A stretch of 64,000 bases of DNA from Massilibacteroides vaginae (GTDB lineage Bacteria > Bacteroidota > Bacteroidia > Bacteroidales > Tannerellaceae): NCBI RefSeq assembly GCF_900178525.1, contig NZ_FXDJ01000009.1, forward strand, positions 1,262,263 to 1,326,262, given 5' to 3'. The translations under genes and the position numbers were made by a program. Below the pieces are notes generated by a model, which did not search any database, was not told the DNA's origin, and saw nothing but the letters and a program-made list of their open reading frames with translations. Shown here piece by piece: positions 56,556-64,000 of the stretch. Positions within the stretch are counted from its first letter, which is position 1, and each line of letters starts with the position of its first letter.

Positions 56556-57116
56556 ATGGTAGATACGAAACAAAATGTAAAAGCAGCAGAAGAAAAAATG
56601 TCATCTGCAATAGAATTTCTTGACGAACAGCTGGCTCGTATACGTGCGGGAAAAGCTAATCCGAAAATTCTTGACGGTATTAAAGTTCCGTATTATGGAA
56701 GTCCGGTTCCTTTAACCAACGTAGCAACTGTTACGACTCCTGATGCGAAAACGATAATCATTACTCCTTGGGAGAAAAACCTGATTCGTGACATAGAAAA
56801 AGCAATTATGGATTCTGACGTAGGTATTACTCCGGAAAATAATGGCGAGATCATCCGTTTGGGAATTCCTCCTTTGACCGAAGAACGTCGTCGGGCTTTG
56901 GCAAAACAATCCAAACAAGAGGCCGAAAACGCGAAGATAAGCGTTCGCAACGCACGAAGAGACGCTATTGAAGCAATCAAGAAAAGTGTGAAAGAAGGCG
57001 TCGGAGAAGATTTAGCAAAAGATGCTGAAGCTGAAGTGCAAAAAGTACATGATAAGTTTATCAAAAAAGTAGACGAGTTGTACGCGGCGAAAGAAAAAGA
57101 AATAATGACCGTATAG
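56556..57116 (+). CDS. frr: ribosome recycling factor
   Basis: The 186-residue length is normal. The three-helix part shows [17 protein letters not shown] and the second domain [19 protein letters not shown] splits post-termination ribosomes with EF-G. The start at 56556 is the conserved family start; upstream in-frame codons are rejected. Confidence 0.97.
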   Translation: MVDTKQNVKAAEEKMSSAIEFLDEQLARIRAGKANPKILDGIKVPYYGSPVPLTNVATVTTPDAKTIIITPWEKNLIRDIEKAIMDSDVGITPENNGEIIRLGIPPLTEERRRALAKQSKQEAENAKISVRNARRDAIEAIKKSVKEGVGEDLAKDAEAEVQKVHDKFIKKVDELYAAKEKEIMTV

Positions 57117-57123
57117 TAGAGAA

Positions 57124-57150
57124 GCACGGTCGTGCGTCTTACGACCGTGC
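57124..57150. terminator. 9-bp hairpin between frr and rsgA
   Basis: Arms GCACGGTCG and CGACCGTGC enclose a 9-nt loop. No T-run follows, so rsgA may still be read through. The GC-rich sequence resembles a dispersed Bacteroidota repeat. Confidence 0.5.
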
Positions 57151-57192
57151 ATCCCCACCAATAACGGATTGCGCGTCTATACAAAAAATCGA

Positions 57193-58125
57193 ATGAAAGG
57201 ATTAGTCATTAAGAACACGGGTAGTTGGTATACCGTTCGTACGGAAGACCGGCGAGACATCGAGTCTAAAATCAAAGGGAATTTCCGTCTTAAAAATATA
57301 CGTACAACTAATCCTATTGCGGTAGGAGACCGTGTGAAAGTTGATATAAACAACGAAGGGACAGCTTTTATTACCGAAATAGAAGAGCGAAGAAATTACA
57401 TTATCCGCCGTGCTTCCAATCTCTCCAAACAAGCGCATATTATCGCGGCCAACTTAGATCAGGCCATACTGATCGTGACTGTTAATTACCCCATTACTAC
57501 CACCATTTTTATCGATCGCTTTTTGGCAACAGCCGAGGCCTATTCTATTCCTGTAAAAATTGTATTCAACAAAATTGATCGTTATCACGACCATGATGTA
57601 GCTGTAATGGAGTCGCTGATCAAAATATACACGGCTATAGGCTATCACTGTGAGAAGATTTGTGCGCTCACCGATGAGGGAATAGGTGGGTTTAAAGAAC
57701 TTTTAAAAAATAAAATCTCCTTATTGTCCGGTCATTCCGGAGTCGGTAAATCAACCATTATAAACCGTATCCTGCCTGAGCTTAATCTGAAAACAGGTCT
57801 GATTTCCGAATACCACAATAAAGGGATGCATACCACTACCTTTTCCGAAATGATTGAGTTGCCCGAAGGAGGATACATTATTGATACCCCGGGAATAAAA
57901 GGTTTCGGTACCATTGAAATGGAAGAAGCTGAAATCTCTCATTATTTCCCCGAGATATTTCGCCTTTCGGAGGGTTGCCGTTTCAGCAACTGTACGCATC
58001 GACACGAGCCGGGTTGTGTAGTTTTGGAAGCGGTACACGAAAAAAGGATAGCCGAATCACGGTATAAAAGCTACCTTAGTATCCTGAAAGACAAAGAAGA
58101 AAGTAAATACCGCGAGGAATACTGA
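57193..58125 (+). CDS. rsgA: ribosome small subunit-dependent GTPase A
   Basis: The 310-residue circularly permuted GTPase has an N-terminal OB domain, the G4 FNKID, G1 [10 protein letters not shown]3 DTPGIKGFG and the C-terminal zinc site [14 protein letters not shown]. It matures the 30S subunit. Start [10 protein letters not shown] at 57193. It ends directly against the convergent dNTPase gene. Confidence 0.96.
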   Translation: MKGLVIKNTGSWYTVRTEDRRDIESKIKGNFRLKNIRTTNPIAVGDRVKVDINNEGTAFITEIEERRNYIIRRASNLSKQAHIIAANLDQAILIVTVNYPITTTIFIDRFLATAEAYSIPVKIVFNKIDRYHDHDVAVMESLIKIYTAIGYHCEKICALTDEGIGGFKELLKNKISLLSGHSGVGKSTIINRILPELNLKTGLISEYHNKGMHTTTFSEMIELPEGGYIIDTPGIKGFGTIEMEEAEISHYFPEIFRLSEGCRFSNCTHRHEPGCVVLEAVHEKRIAESRYKSYLSILKDKEESKYREEY

Positions 58126-59454
58126 TCAGACAGCAGGCAGCCCCATACCGGTTATTTTGCGATAAAGATCGAGCGCGTACACATCCGTCATTCCCGAAAT
58201 ATAATCCAATACACATTGAATCTTTCCGTACGTAGTAGGCACATTCGTGTCGTATTGATCCGGAATACGCTGAAGCAACAGTTTGCTGTAGGCATGCTCC
58301 TGATTCATTACCGCTTCGGTCAGGCAGTCGATCAGATGACTGAAAATATGGTATCCGGCCAATTCAATATCTAATACTTCTTTAGCCTTATAAATCTTTC
58401 TATACGCCATCATGGAACAGTTTACATAGGCCTGACGGGCATGTGGTTCAATATGTTCAATCAGCGGACCCTGAAATGTGCCGCTAAGGAATTCATCTTC
58501 CCGTTCAATGAAAACACGCGAACATTCATCTACCAATAAACCGATAATGGATGAGCGGAGATAGCCGATTTGCTCATTTACATCATCTACCATACGCATA
58601 ATACGCGTGATGCGATCTAATTTTTCTCCTTCAAAATAACCCAGAAGCAGACTGATAGCCTCTTCGCTGGTGAGGATATGTAACTTGTGCGCATCTTCAA
58701 TGTCCATGATCTGATAGCAGATATCATCTGCCGCTTCGACAAGATAAACCAAAGGGTGACGGGCATAACGGTCTGCTGCATCATCTATTTTAAGGATGCC
58801 AAGCTCTTCAACAATGCGCTTGTAAGTTTCCTCTTCCGACTGAAAGAAGCCGAATTTATTCTTTTTTACCGATTGTGTTGACGGATAAGGATACTTAACA
58901 ATAGAAGCAAGCGTACTATAAGTAAGTGCAAATCCCCCTTTTCTGCGCCCGATAAACTGATGTGTCAACAGACGTATCGCATTCGCATTGCCTTCGAAAT
59001 GAACAAAGTCTTCCCAGCGACCTCCTTCCTCACGTACTTGTTGTTCGTACTTCATGCCTTTGCCTTCGAAGAAATAAGCGGAAATAGCGCGTTCACCGGA
59101 ATGACCAAAAGGCGGATTTCCCATATCATGAGCCAGGCAGGCCGCGGAAACAATCGATCCGAATTCAGCGAAATTAGCTGTTTCCGCACCATACTTACGA
59201 CTAAGTACTCGCCCTACATTATTTCCCAATGAGCGACCCACACAAGAAACTTCCAGACTATGCGTTAACCGGTTGTGTACGAATATACTTCCGGGAAGAG
59301 GAAACACCTGTGTTTTGTTCTGTAACCGACGGAAGGGCGACGAGAATATAAGGCGATCATAATCCCTTTGGAAATCTGTACGTTCGTGATGACGACCATC
59401 GTGATACTCCTCCATCCCTAAACGCTTGTCGGAGATAAGCTGTGTCCAGTTCAT
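58126..59454 (-). CDS. dgt: deoxyguanosinetriphosphate triphosphohydrolase family protein
   Basis: The 442-residue HD-domain protein shows RRLQNKTQVFPLP, VHNRLTHSLEV and CLAHDMGNPPFGHSGE, the metal His/Asp sites. It hydrolyses dNTPs to nucleosides and triphosphate. Three nt after the sirtuin gene, so cotranscribed. Confidence 0.92.
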   Translation of the reverse strand: MNWTQLISDKRLGMEEYHDGRHHERTDFQRDYDRLIFSSPFRRLQNKTQVFPLPGSIFVHNRLTHSLEVSCVGRSLGNNVGRVLSRKYGAETANFAEFGSIVSAACLAHDMGNPPFGHSGERAISAYFFEGKGMKYEQQVREEGGRWEDFVHFEGNANAIRLLTHQFIGRRKGGFALTYSTLASIVKYPYPSTQSVKKNKFGFFQSEEETYKRIVEELGILKIDDAADRYARHPLVYLVEAADDICYQIMDIEDAHKLHILTSEEAISLLLGYFEGEKLDRITRIMRMVDDVNEQIGYLRSSIIGLLVDECSRVFIEREDEFLSGTFQGPLIEHIEPHARQAYVNCSMMAYRKIYKAKEVLDIELAGYHIFSHLIDCLTEAVMNQEHAYSKLLLQRIPDQYDTNVPTTYGKIQCVLDYISGMTDVYALDLYRKITGMGLPAV

Positions 59455-59457
59455 GCT

Positions 59458-60150
59458 TTATTTAATTTGCTTTACCAGTTCTGTTAATCGTTTTACCCCT
59501 TTCGAGGCATTTGCTTTAATAATATGAATATCATTACGTTGTGTTTTTACATCTTTAGGATCGATCAGGTAAACCGGACTTCCTTTATGCACATAGGATA
59601 TAAGGCCGGCCGCGGGGTATACATTCAACGATGTGCCGATGATAACAAAAATATCCGCTTCCCTCACCCAATCAATGGCCGGTTCAATCATCGGAACCGG
59701 TTCGCCAAACCAGACAATAAACGGACGACGTTGTGCACCGTCAGGTGCTTTGTCTCCAACCTGCAGATCTGGATTCTCAGGAGACAGGTCATAAGCGAGG
59801 TTTAGATTCTTTATAGAACAATACTTCATCAATTCTCCATGCAGATGGATTACTTTACTACTACCTGCCTGTTCGTGTAAATTATCAATATTCTGAGTAA
59901 TAATCCGCACATCAAAATACTTTTCGAGCGCAACAAGCCCTGAATGACCCATGTTTGGCTTACACTCCAACAATTGCCGGCGCCGTTGATTATAAAAATC
60001 CAGCACAAGCGCGGGATTCGCTTCAAAGCCTTCAGGCGTAGCAACATCTTCCACGCGATAACGCTCCCACAAACCATCCGAATCCCGGAAAGTAGAAATG
60101 CCGCTTTCCGCACTCATACCTGCTCCCGAAAGCACAACCAATTTTTTCAT
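59458..60150 (-). CDS. cobB: class III sirtuin without zinc cysteines
   Basis: The 230-residue protein shows GAGMSAESGISTFRD, TQNIDNLHEQAG and HLHGE with the catalytic His. FYNQRR matches the YxxR of class III sirtuins (desuccinylase type). The four zinc Cys of most sirtuins are absent; only one Cys occurs in that region. It probably removes acyl groups from lysines. Substrate unknown. Confidence 0.9.
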   Translation of the reverse strand: MKKLVVLSGAGMSAESGISTFRDSDGLWERYRVEDVATPEGFEANPALVLDFYNQRRRQLLECKPNMGHSGLVALEKYFDVRIITQNIDNLHEQAGSSKVIHLHGELMKYCSIKNLNLAYDLSPENPDLQVGDKAPDGAQRRPFIVWFGEPVPMIEPAIDWVREADIFVIIGTSLNVYPAAGLISYVHKGSPVYLIDPKDVKTQRNDIHIIKANASKGVKRLTELVKQIK

Positions 60151-60170
60151 AAGCCAATCATTTATTGATA

Positions 60171-60178
60171 CAAACCTA
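60171..60178 (-). promoter_or_regulatory. -7 box of the sirtuin/dNTPase operon
   Basis: The minus strand reads TAGGTTTG, 20 nt upstream of the sirtuin start. No clear -33. Confidence 0.5.
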
Positions 60179-60297
60179 CTAAAAATAATGGATTAAGAGA
60201 GATTTCCGATCACCTAAACTAACAGGAAGTAGCAATAAACTCCCCTTCAATGTCAATATACTAACCATTTTTTATTAATTAGGATTGATTTTATTTT

Positions 60298-60395
60298 ATA
60301 TCCTTTATTTTCCTTTTTCTATATATATAGAAAAACTTTACTACAGATATAGAAAAACTTTACCACAGATATAGAAAAAGGAAAATAAAGGATAT
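60298..60395. repeat. 98-bp palindromic AT-rich repeat with internal 22-bp units
   Basis: Perfect 27-bp inverted arms lie at 60298-60324 and 60369-60395. Between them are two 22-bp direct units, ATATAGAAAAACTTTACTAC-AG and a copy with one change, at 60325-60346 and 60347-60368. The same unit family is at 21391-21540; the ATATCCTTTATTTT ends also occur at 9672-9734. The rest of 60151-60503 holds only promoters. Confidence 0.75.
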
Positions 60396-60475
60396 GCAGG
60401 AAGAAATATAGTGATATCAACGAAAAAAGATAAGGAACTTTTTATGGTGATTCAACTATCCTATTTTTTTATATT

Positions 60476-60483
60476 TACCTTTG
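60476..60483 (+). promoter_or_regulatory. -7 box of the ATPase operon
   Basis: TACCTTTG lies 20 nt upstream of the chosen ATG at 60504 and supports that start. The palindrome lies 80 bp upstream. Confidence 0.6.
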
Positions 60484-60503
60484 TATTTAAACATTTGCAT
60501 AGC

Positions 60504-61751
60504 ATGAGACACTTAGTGATAAAAAACATAGGTTCTATTATTGAGGTTGATATTGAATTAAGCAAGCTGAATCTTTTTATTGGACCTCAAAGTAGTGGTA
60601 AAAGTACAATTACCAAAATAGCATGTTATTGTTCCTGGGTAGAAAAGAGAACGGCTATACTCAATTCCAATCAAGAATCACTGAGCGAGAAAGGTGTTTT
60701 TGCAAAAGAACTTATTCGCTTTCATAAACTTTCGGGTTATTTAAATAATAATAGCTCTATTTTTTATGAGAGTGATATTCTTACTATATCATATAGTCAT
60801 AACGAAGGAGTGCCTGTCTTTAAATGGAAAAACAGATTTAACTATAAAAGAGGAAAAATATCTTATATTCCTTCGGAGCGTAACATTGTGGCAGCAATAC
60901 CGAATTGGATAAATATAAAATTTACAGATAATAATATCCGTAGTTTTATGTCGGATTGGGATGAGGCACGCAGTTCCTGTCAAAAGGAGAATCCATTCAA
61001 TATTTTGAATATAGGTGCAAAATATTTTTTCGATGGAGAGCGTGATAAGGTTATCGTTGATCAAACAAACAGAATGCTGGAGCTGACTGATACATCAAGT
61101 GGAATGCAGTCGCTAATACCTTTGTTGGTTCATCTGAATTATATTTATTACTCTATATACCATACTGAAAGTCCGGAAAGTGTGGAAGATCTCTACATTA
61201 AAAGGACTATAAATTCGGATTTGATGTTAGATGTTTTTGGAACAAATGAACCTCGTCAGATATTTAAATTACTGGAACAAAGACAAAAAGGAGGTGATGA
61301 TGTTGATGGGCTTTTGAGTAAGTTTGAAAAATTTGAAACGCTGGTTAAACACTTTAGTCAAACACATTTCACGAATACTTATCTTGAAGAGCCGGAACAA
61401 AATCTTTTTCCCGAAACACAACGTGATCTTGTTGGAGAATTAGTTCGTCTTCATAATTTGAATGAAGATCATTCTCTTACAATAACCACACATAGTCCCT
61501 ATGTTTTATCATCCATAAATAATCTGATCTATGCTCATGAGGTAGGGGAGAAAGATCGAGGCAAAGTAAACGCTATAATTCCGGAACAGAGCTGGATTGA
61601 TTTTAGTAAAGTGAGGGTATATTTTGTTGATAAAGGAACTGTTTCCTGTTTATTGGACCATGAAATAAAACAGATAAAGGTAGAAGCAATAGATGAGGTA
61701 TCTAATATCTTAAATAGGGAATATGACGATTTATTAGCTATCGAAAATTAG
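60504..61751 (+). CDS. AAA15/OLD-like ATPase
   Basis: The 415-residue protein begins MRHLVIKNIGSIIEVDIELS, with Walker A GPQSSGKST (27-35), a Walker B-like TYLEEPEQNLFPE (about 291) and the late THSPYVLSSINNL (about 328). This is the SMC/OLD-like head of many anti-phage ATPases. No nuclease or TOPRIM domain is fused; the next gene, 6 nt downstream, has an ExK motif. The open frame starts 31 codons earlier, but the -7 box lies within that extension. Defence role is inference. Confidence 0.85.
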   Translation: MRHLVIKNIGSIIEVDIELSKLNLFIGPQSSGKSTITKIACYCSWVEKRTAILNSNQESLSEKGVFAKELIRFHKLSGYLNNNSSIFYESDILTISYSHNEGVPVFKWKNRFNYKRGKISYIPSERNIVAAIPNWINIKFTDNNIRSFMSDWDEARSSCQKENPFNILNIGAKYFFDGERDKVIVDQTNRMLELTDTSSGMQSLIPLLVHLNYIYYSIYHTESPESVEDLYIKRTINSDLMLDVFGTNEPRQIFKLLEQRQKGGDDVDGLLSKFEKFETLVKHFSQTHFTNTYLEEPEQNLFPETQRDLVGELVRLHNLNEDHSLTITTHSPYVLSSINNLIYAHEVGEKDRGKVNAIIPEQSWIDFSKVRVYFVDKGTVSCLLDHEIKQIKVEAIDEVSNILNREYDDLLAIEN

Positions 61752-61757
61752 AAAAAG

Positions 61758-62210
61758 ATGACTTTTGATAAAAAATACCAAAACCCTTTATTTATTATTT
61801 CTGACGACACTCGTGCTGTTATAACATTAAAAGATAAGAGAGAGCCCAGAAAGTACATAGGTAATAATAATCAGAAAAAACAAATTACAGTTTATCAGAT
61901 TGATAATGGTATTCTCAAAGATGGTGAGAAATGTGACTTTGGGTTATACTTGCCAGATCAAAATGAATTATTTCTTATCGAGTTGAAAGGGGGTGATTTT
62001 ACAAAAGCGTTATCTCAGATTCATTCAACCATAAACGTATTGCTTGTTAAGGCATGCGTAGATACATCTAAAGTGCATGCTCGGATTGTTCTTTCCAGAG
62101 TTTGTGTTCCTAATATTAAATCTGCTGCAGAAATTAAACTTTTGAAATTACTTAAAGAACTAAACGGTACATTAAAAAAAGAGAGTCAAGTAATGGTGGA
62201 AAACTTGTGA
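61758..62210 (+). CDS. small ExK-motif protein paired with the ATPase
   Basis: The 150-residue protein has D60 in CDFGLYL and E75-x-K77 in LFLIELKGGDF, the D-(n)-ExK spacing of PD-(D/E)xK nucleases. It has no signal or membrane segment. I do not recognise the family. The 6-nt gap to the ATPase gene means the two are coexpressed; a nuclease effector is plausible. Confidence 0.7.
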   Translation: MTFDKKYQNPLFIISDDTRAVITLKDKREPRKYIGNNNQKKQITVYQIDNGILKDGEKCDFGLYLPDQNELFLIELKGGDFTKALSQIHSTINVLLVKACVDTSKVHARIVLSRVCVPNIKSAAEIKLLKLLKELNGTLKKESQVMVENL

Positions 62211-62268
62211 TTTCAGACTATAAATCAATTGTGCATTGTTGTGAAAACGCTGGTTTTTCTGCTGATAG

Positions 62269-62301
62269 TTTGCGTTATCTGCTGACTTTTAACTACTTTT
62301 G
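62269..62301 (+). promoter_or_regulatory. promoter of the TPR/AraC-type regulator
   Basis: TTTG at 62269-62272 (TTG from 62270) and TACTTTTG at 62294-62301, 21 bp apart; start codon 52 nt downstream. Confidence 0.6.
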
Positions 62302-62353
62302 AATTATTAAAACCGGATAGCAGCTTTGCGTTGCTTATTGTTATACTAAATCT

Positions 62354-64000
62354 ATGCTTGATAACTATTTGAGGAAGTCTGTGCTGTTTTTGTTGTTTTG
62401 GAGTTTCTGTCCTTTGTGGGTATTCTGTGCTTTTATGAAGCCTGACGGACCAGCTGCTCAGGAAGTTATTCCAACTTTGGTAATTCCGGATGAACTGACG
62501 GGATATTCCGACCTTGATTGCTATTATTCCCAATTGCAAAAAAATAATCGTAGAGAGATTGAAGTTAGAAGACGTTTCTTGTTGGAAACGACATCAATCA
62601 CGCAATTCTTTAATAATTATATAGAACGAGGAATTGATGTTGTGCGCGATACGGCTTCGGTTTTTGAACTTATTGACGACTATTATTATACTACCGAACA
62701 GCGGCAAATGATCTTAAGTCAATTTTATGAAACGGCGCTTCAACGCAAAAGTGAATCACTGAAACGGATGGCGGATCTGCTTCAGGGACGGTTGATTGAT
62801 TCTTCCGATGAAAAAATTAACTGGTTTGAAGAGCTGATTAGTCGATGCCACAAGGCGGGCGACAGGGATTTGGAAGCTCTTGTGTTGAATGAGTTGAGGT
62901 TCCACTGTTTTGAGAATGAAAACCAGGCAAACGGGTTTCATTATGTACAACGGTTGGTGGATCTGCTGGAAAAAACCGGAAACGATTATCCTTTAAAGGG
63001 ACAGTTCTATAGTTGGATCGGAACGAATTATTATAGGTTTAAAGATTATGACCGGGCACTTTATTTTCTGCATAAAGGGCTTTCTTATAGGGGGCATTAT
63101 GATATACGTTCTTATGTACGCACCTGTTTGACCGCATGGAATCATCTGGCTACCTATTATCAGACTTTGGGAGAGGTTGACTCGACGGTCTATTATAATC
63201 GCACCATACTGCTGAGTACGGAAGGTACGGCCGATTATCCGATACATATAAGTATTGCCTTATGTAATTTGGCGCGGATCGAGATGGCTAATGGGAATTA
63301 TGATGCCGCTATTGCCATGCTTCAGGCCGGACTGATCAATATTGAAGATGAGCCTACGGCTTGGGATTTTCATATTGGCATCTATTTGTCATTGGGTGAA
63401 TGTATGCTTGTTAAAGAAAATCTGCCGGCTGTAGTTGGATATATGGATAAAATCAGAGACGCGCTCCCCGATTTCCCCGAAAGTACTCAAATGTATAGGT
63501 TCAAAGATCTGTTTGCTTTGGAAAGTAAGTATTACTCTCGCTTAGGACAGTATGACAAGGCTGCCGTAAGTCTTGACTCCGCACAGTTTTGCGCACAGCG
63601 ATACGAGCAATTGACCGGACAGCATTTTATCGTGATCGGTGAACAGCAACTGAAGGAGGTTGAACTACTTCTGAAAAATGCACAGATTGCCAAACAAAAG
63701 AACATTATCTTTTTTACGTTGCTGATTATGGGCTTGATCAGCACTGGTCTGTTTGTGATTGCGCGACTTTACCGGAAGAAAAACGCAGCATACAAAGAGT
63801 TGGTCAGGAAGGCCAATACGTGGGCGTATGAAGATAAGACTTCCTTAACATTGAAGATACAAGAAAAGGAGGATAATAATGATCCCATTACGGATGAAGA
63901 GATTTGCATTATGGAACGTATTGATGCGGAAATGATATCGCATCATCTTTATCGTGAAACAGGGCTTACCGCCGAATCACTGGCGGAGCGTATGGGTATA
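62354..64000 (+). CDS. membrane-anchored TPR regulator with AraC-type HTH, partial
   Basis: The frame is open from the ATG to the window end (549 codons) and has no stop. It has a signal-like N-terminus, a TPR region (about 100-440), a membrane segment (about 455-475) and the beginning of an AraC-type helix-turn-helix (HHLYRETGLTAESLAERMGI). This is the Bacteroidota TPR/AraC regulator layout, which senses in the periplasm and binds DNA in the cytoplasm. The rest lies outside the window. Its targets are unknown. Confidence 0.85.
   Translation, partial: MLDNYLRKSVLFLLFWSFCPLWVFCAFMKPDGPAAQEVIPTLVIPDELTGYSDLDCYYSQLQKNNRREIEVRRRFLLETTSITQFFNNYIERGIDVVRDTASVFELIDDYYYTTEQRQMILSQFYETALQRKSESLKRMADLLQGRLIDSSDEKINWFEELISRCHKAGDRDLEALVLNELRFHCFENENQANGFHYVQRLVDLLEKTGNDYPLKGQFYSWIGTNYYRFKDYDRALYFLHKGLSYRGHYDIRSYVRTCLTAWNHLATYYQTLGEVDSTVYYNRTILLSTEGTADYPIHISIALCNLARIEMANGNYDAAIAMLQAGLINIEDEPTAWDFHIGIYLSLGECMLVKENLPAVVGYMDKIRDALPDFPESTQMYRFKDLFALESKYYSRLGQYDKAAVSLDSAQFCAQRYEQLTGQHFIVIGEQQLKEVELLLKNAQIAKQKNIIFFTLLIMGLISTGLFVIARLYRKKNAAYKELVRKANTWAYEDKTSLTLKIQEKEDNNDPITDEEICIMERIDAEMISHHLYRETGLTAESLAERMGI

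Noticed and set aside
60298-60395. CRISPR-like array reading of the repeat block
   Set aside because: Only two full units, directly abutting with no unique spacers, and no cas genes in the window.

Overview
The window looks like chromosome from a Bacteroidales bacterium, most likely Tannerellaceae or a close relative such as Parabacteroides. Starts generally lack a Shine-Dalgarno sequence and are AT-rich upstream. Many promoters carry the Bacteroidota -7 box TAnnTTTG. Two proteins end in type A type IX secretion (T9SS) sorting domains. Family content is typical of the group: NVEALA peptides, a DUF2723 glycosyltransferase-like protein, DUF4292, BF3164-type lipoproteins, long-form IspG and a TPR/AraC-type regulator. 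The genus is an inference; no rRNA or tRNA gene was seen.

Layout. 1-9.3 kb is housekeeping and envelope: the C-terminal part of an S9 peptidase, purD, two membrane proteins, then on the minus strand a DUF2723 protein, a polysaccharide deacetylase and an S37-type peptidase. 9.3-9.85 kb is non-coding and full of repeats. 9.85-19.5 kb is one minus-strand operon: adaptor, RND pump, TolC-type channel, second RND pump and a T9SS-sorted thioredoxin-like protein. 19.6-21.2 kb is a hipBA-type toxin/antitoxin pair, followed by AT-rich palindromic repeats.

21.5-35.5 kb is the most unusual part. A membrane-anchored winged-helix regulator is divergent from three NVEALA-type secreted peptide genes. The peptides have conserved Sec-type N-termini and end in Gly-Gly followed by unrelated Cys-containing tails. 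They are interleaved with a thioredoxin/DUF1573 lipoprotein, beta-propeller-type lipoproteins, two tandem transglutaminase-like lipoproteins, an unusual signal peptidase I, a Wzy/ligase-like membrane protein with TPRs and a BF3164-type lipoprotein. The region is visibly AT-rich, carries a 266-bp duplicated leader and ends in a truncated copy of one of its own genes. Tandem 11-bp direct repeats lie between the regulator and the first peptide gene. The same repeat unit lies upstream of the RND operon promoter, suggesting that peptide island and efflux operon are co-regulated.

35.7-45.0 kb is a plus-strand housekeeping run: rpoN, a PAP2-like protein, gcvH, purE, ispG, dut, a TPR protein, a DUF4292 lipoprotein and an EnvC-like protein with a degenerate LytM domain. 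45.1-52.5 kb is a minus-strand run: glycosyltransferase, SulP transporter, NagX-like membrane protein, T9SS-sorted serine protease and esterase. 52.6-60.2 kb holds ahcY, an acyl-CoA synthetase with its XRE-cupin regulator, frr, rsgA, a dNTPase and a sirtuin. After a 98-bp palindromic repeat, 60.5-62.2 kb encodes an OLD/AAA15-like ATPase with a small ExK-motif protein, a candidate two-gene defence module. A TPR/AraC-type regulator runs off the right edge.
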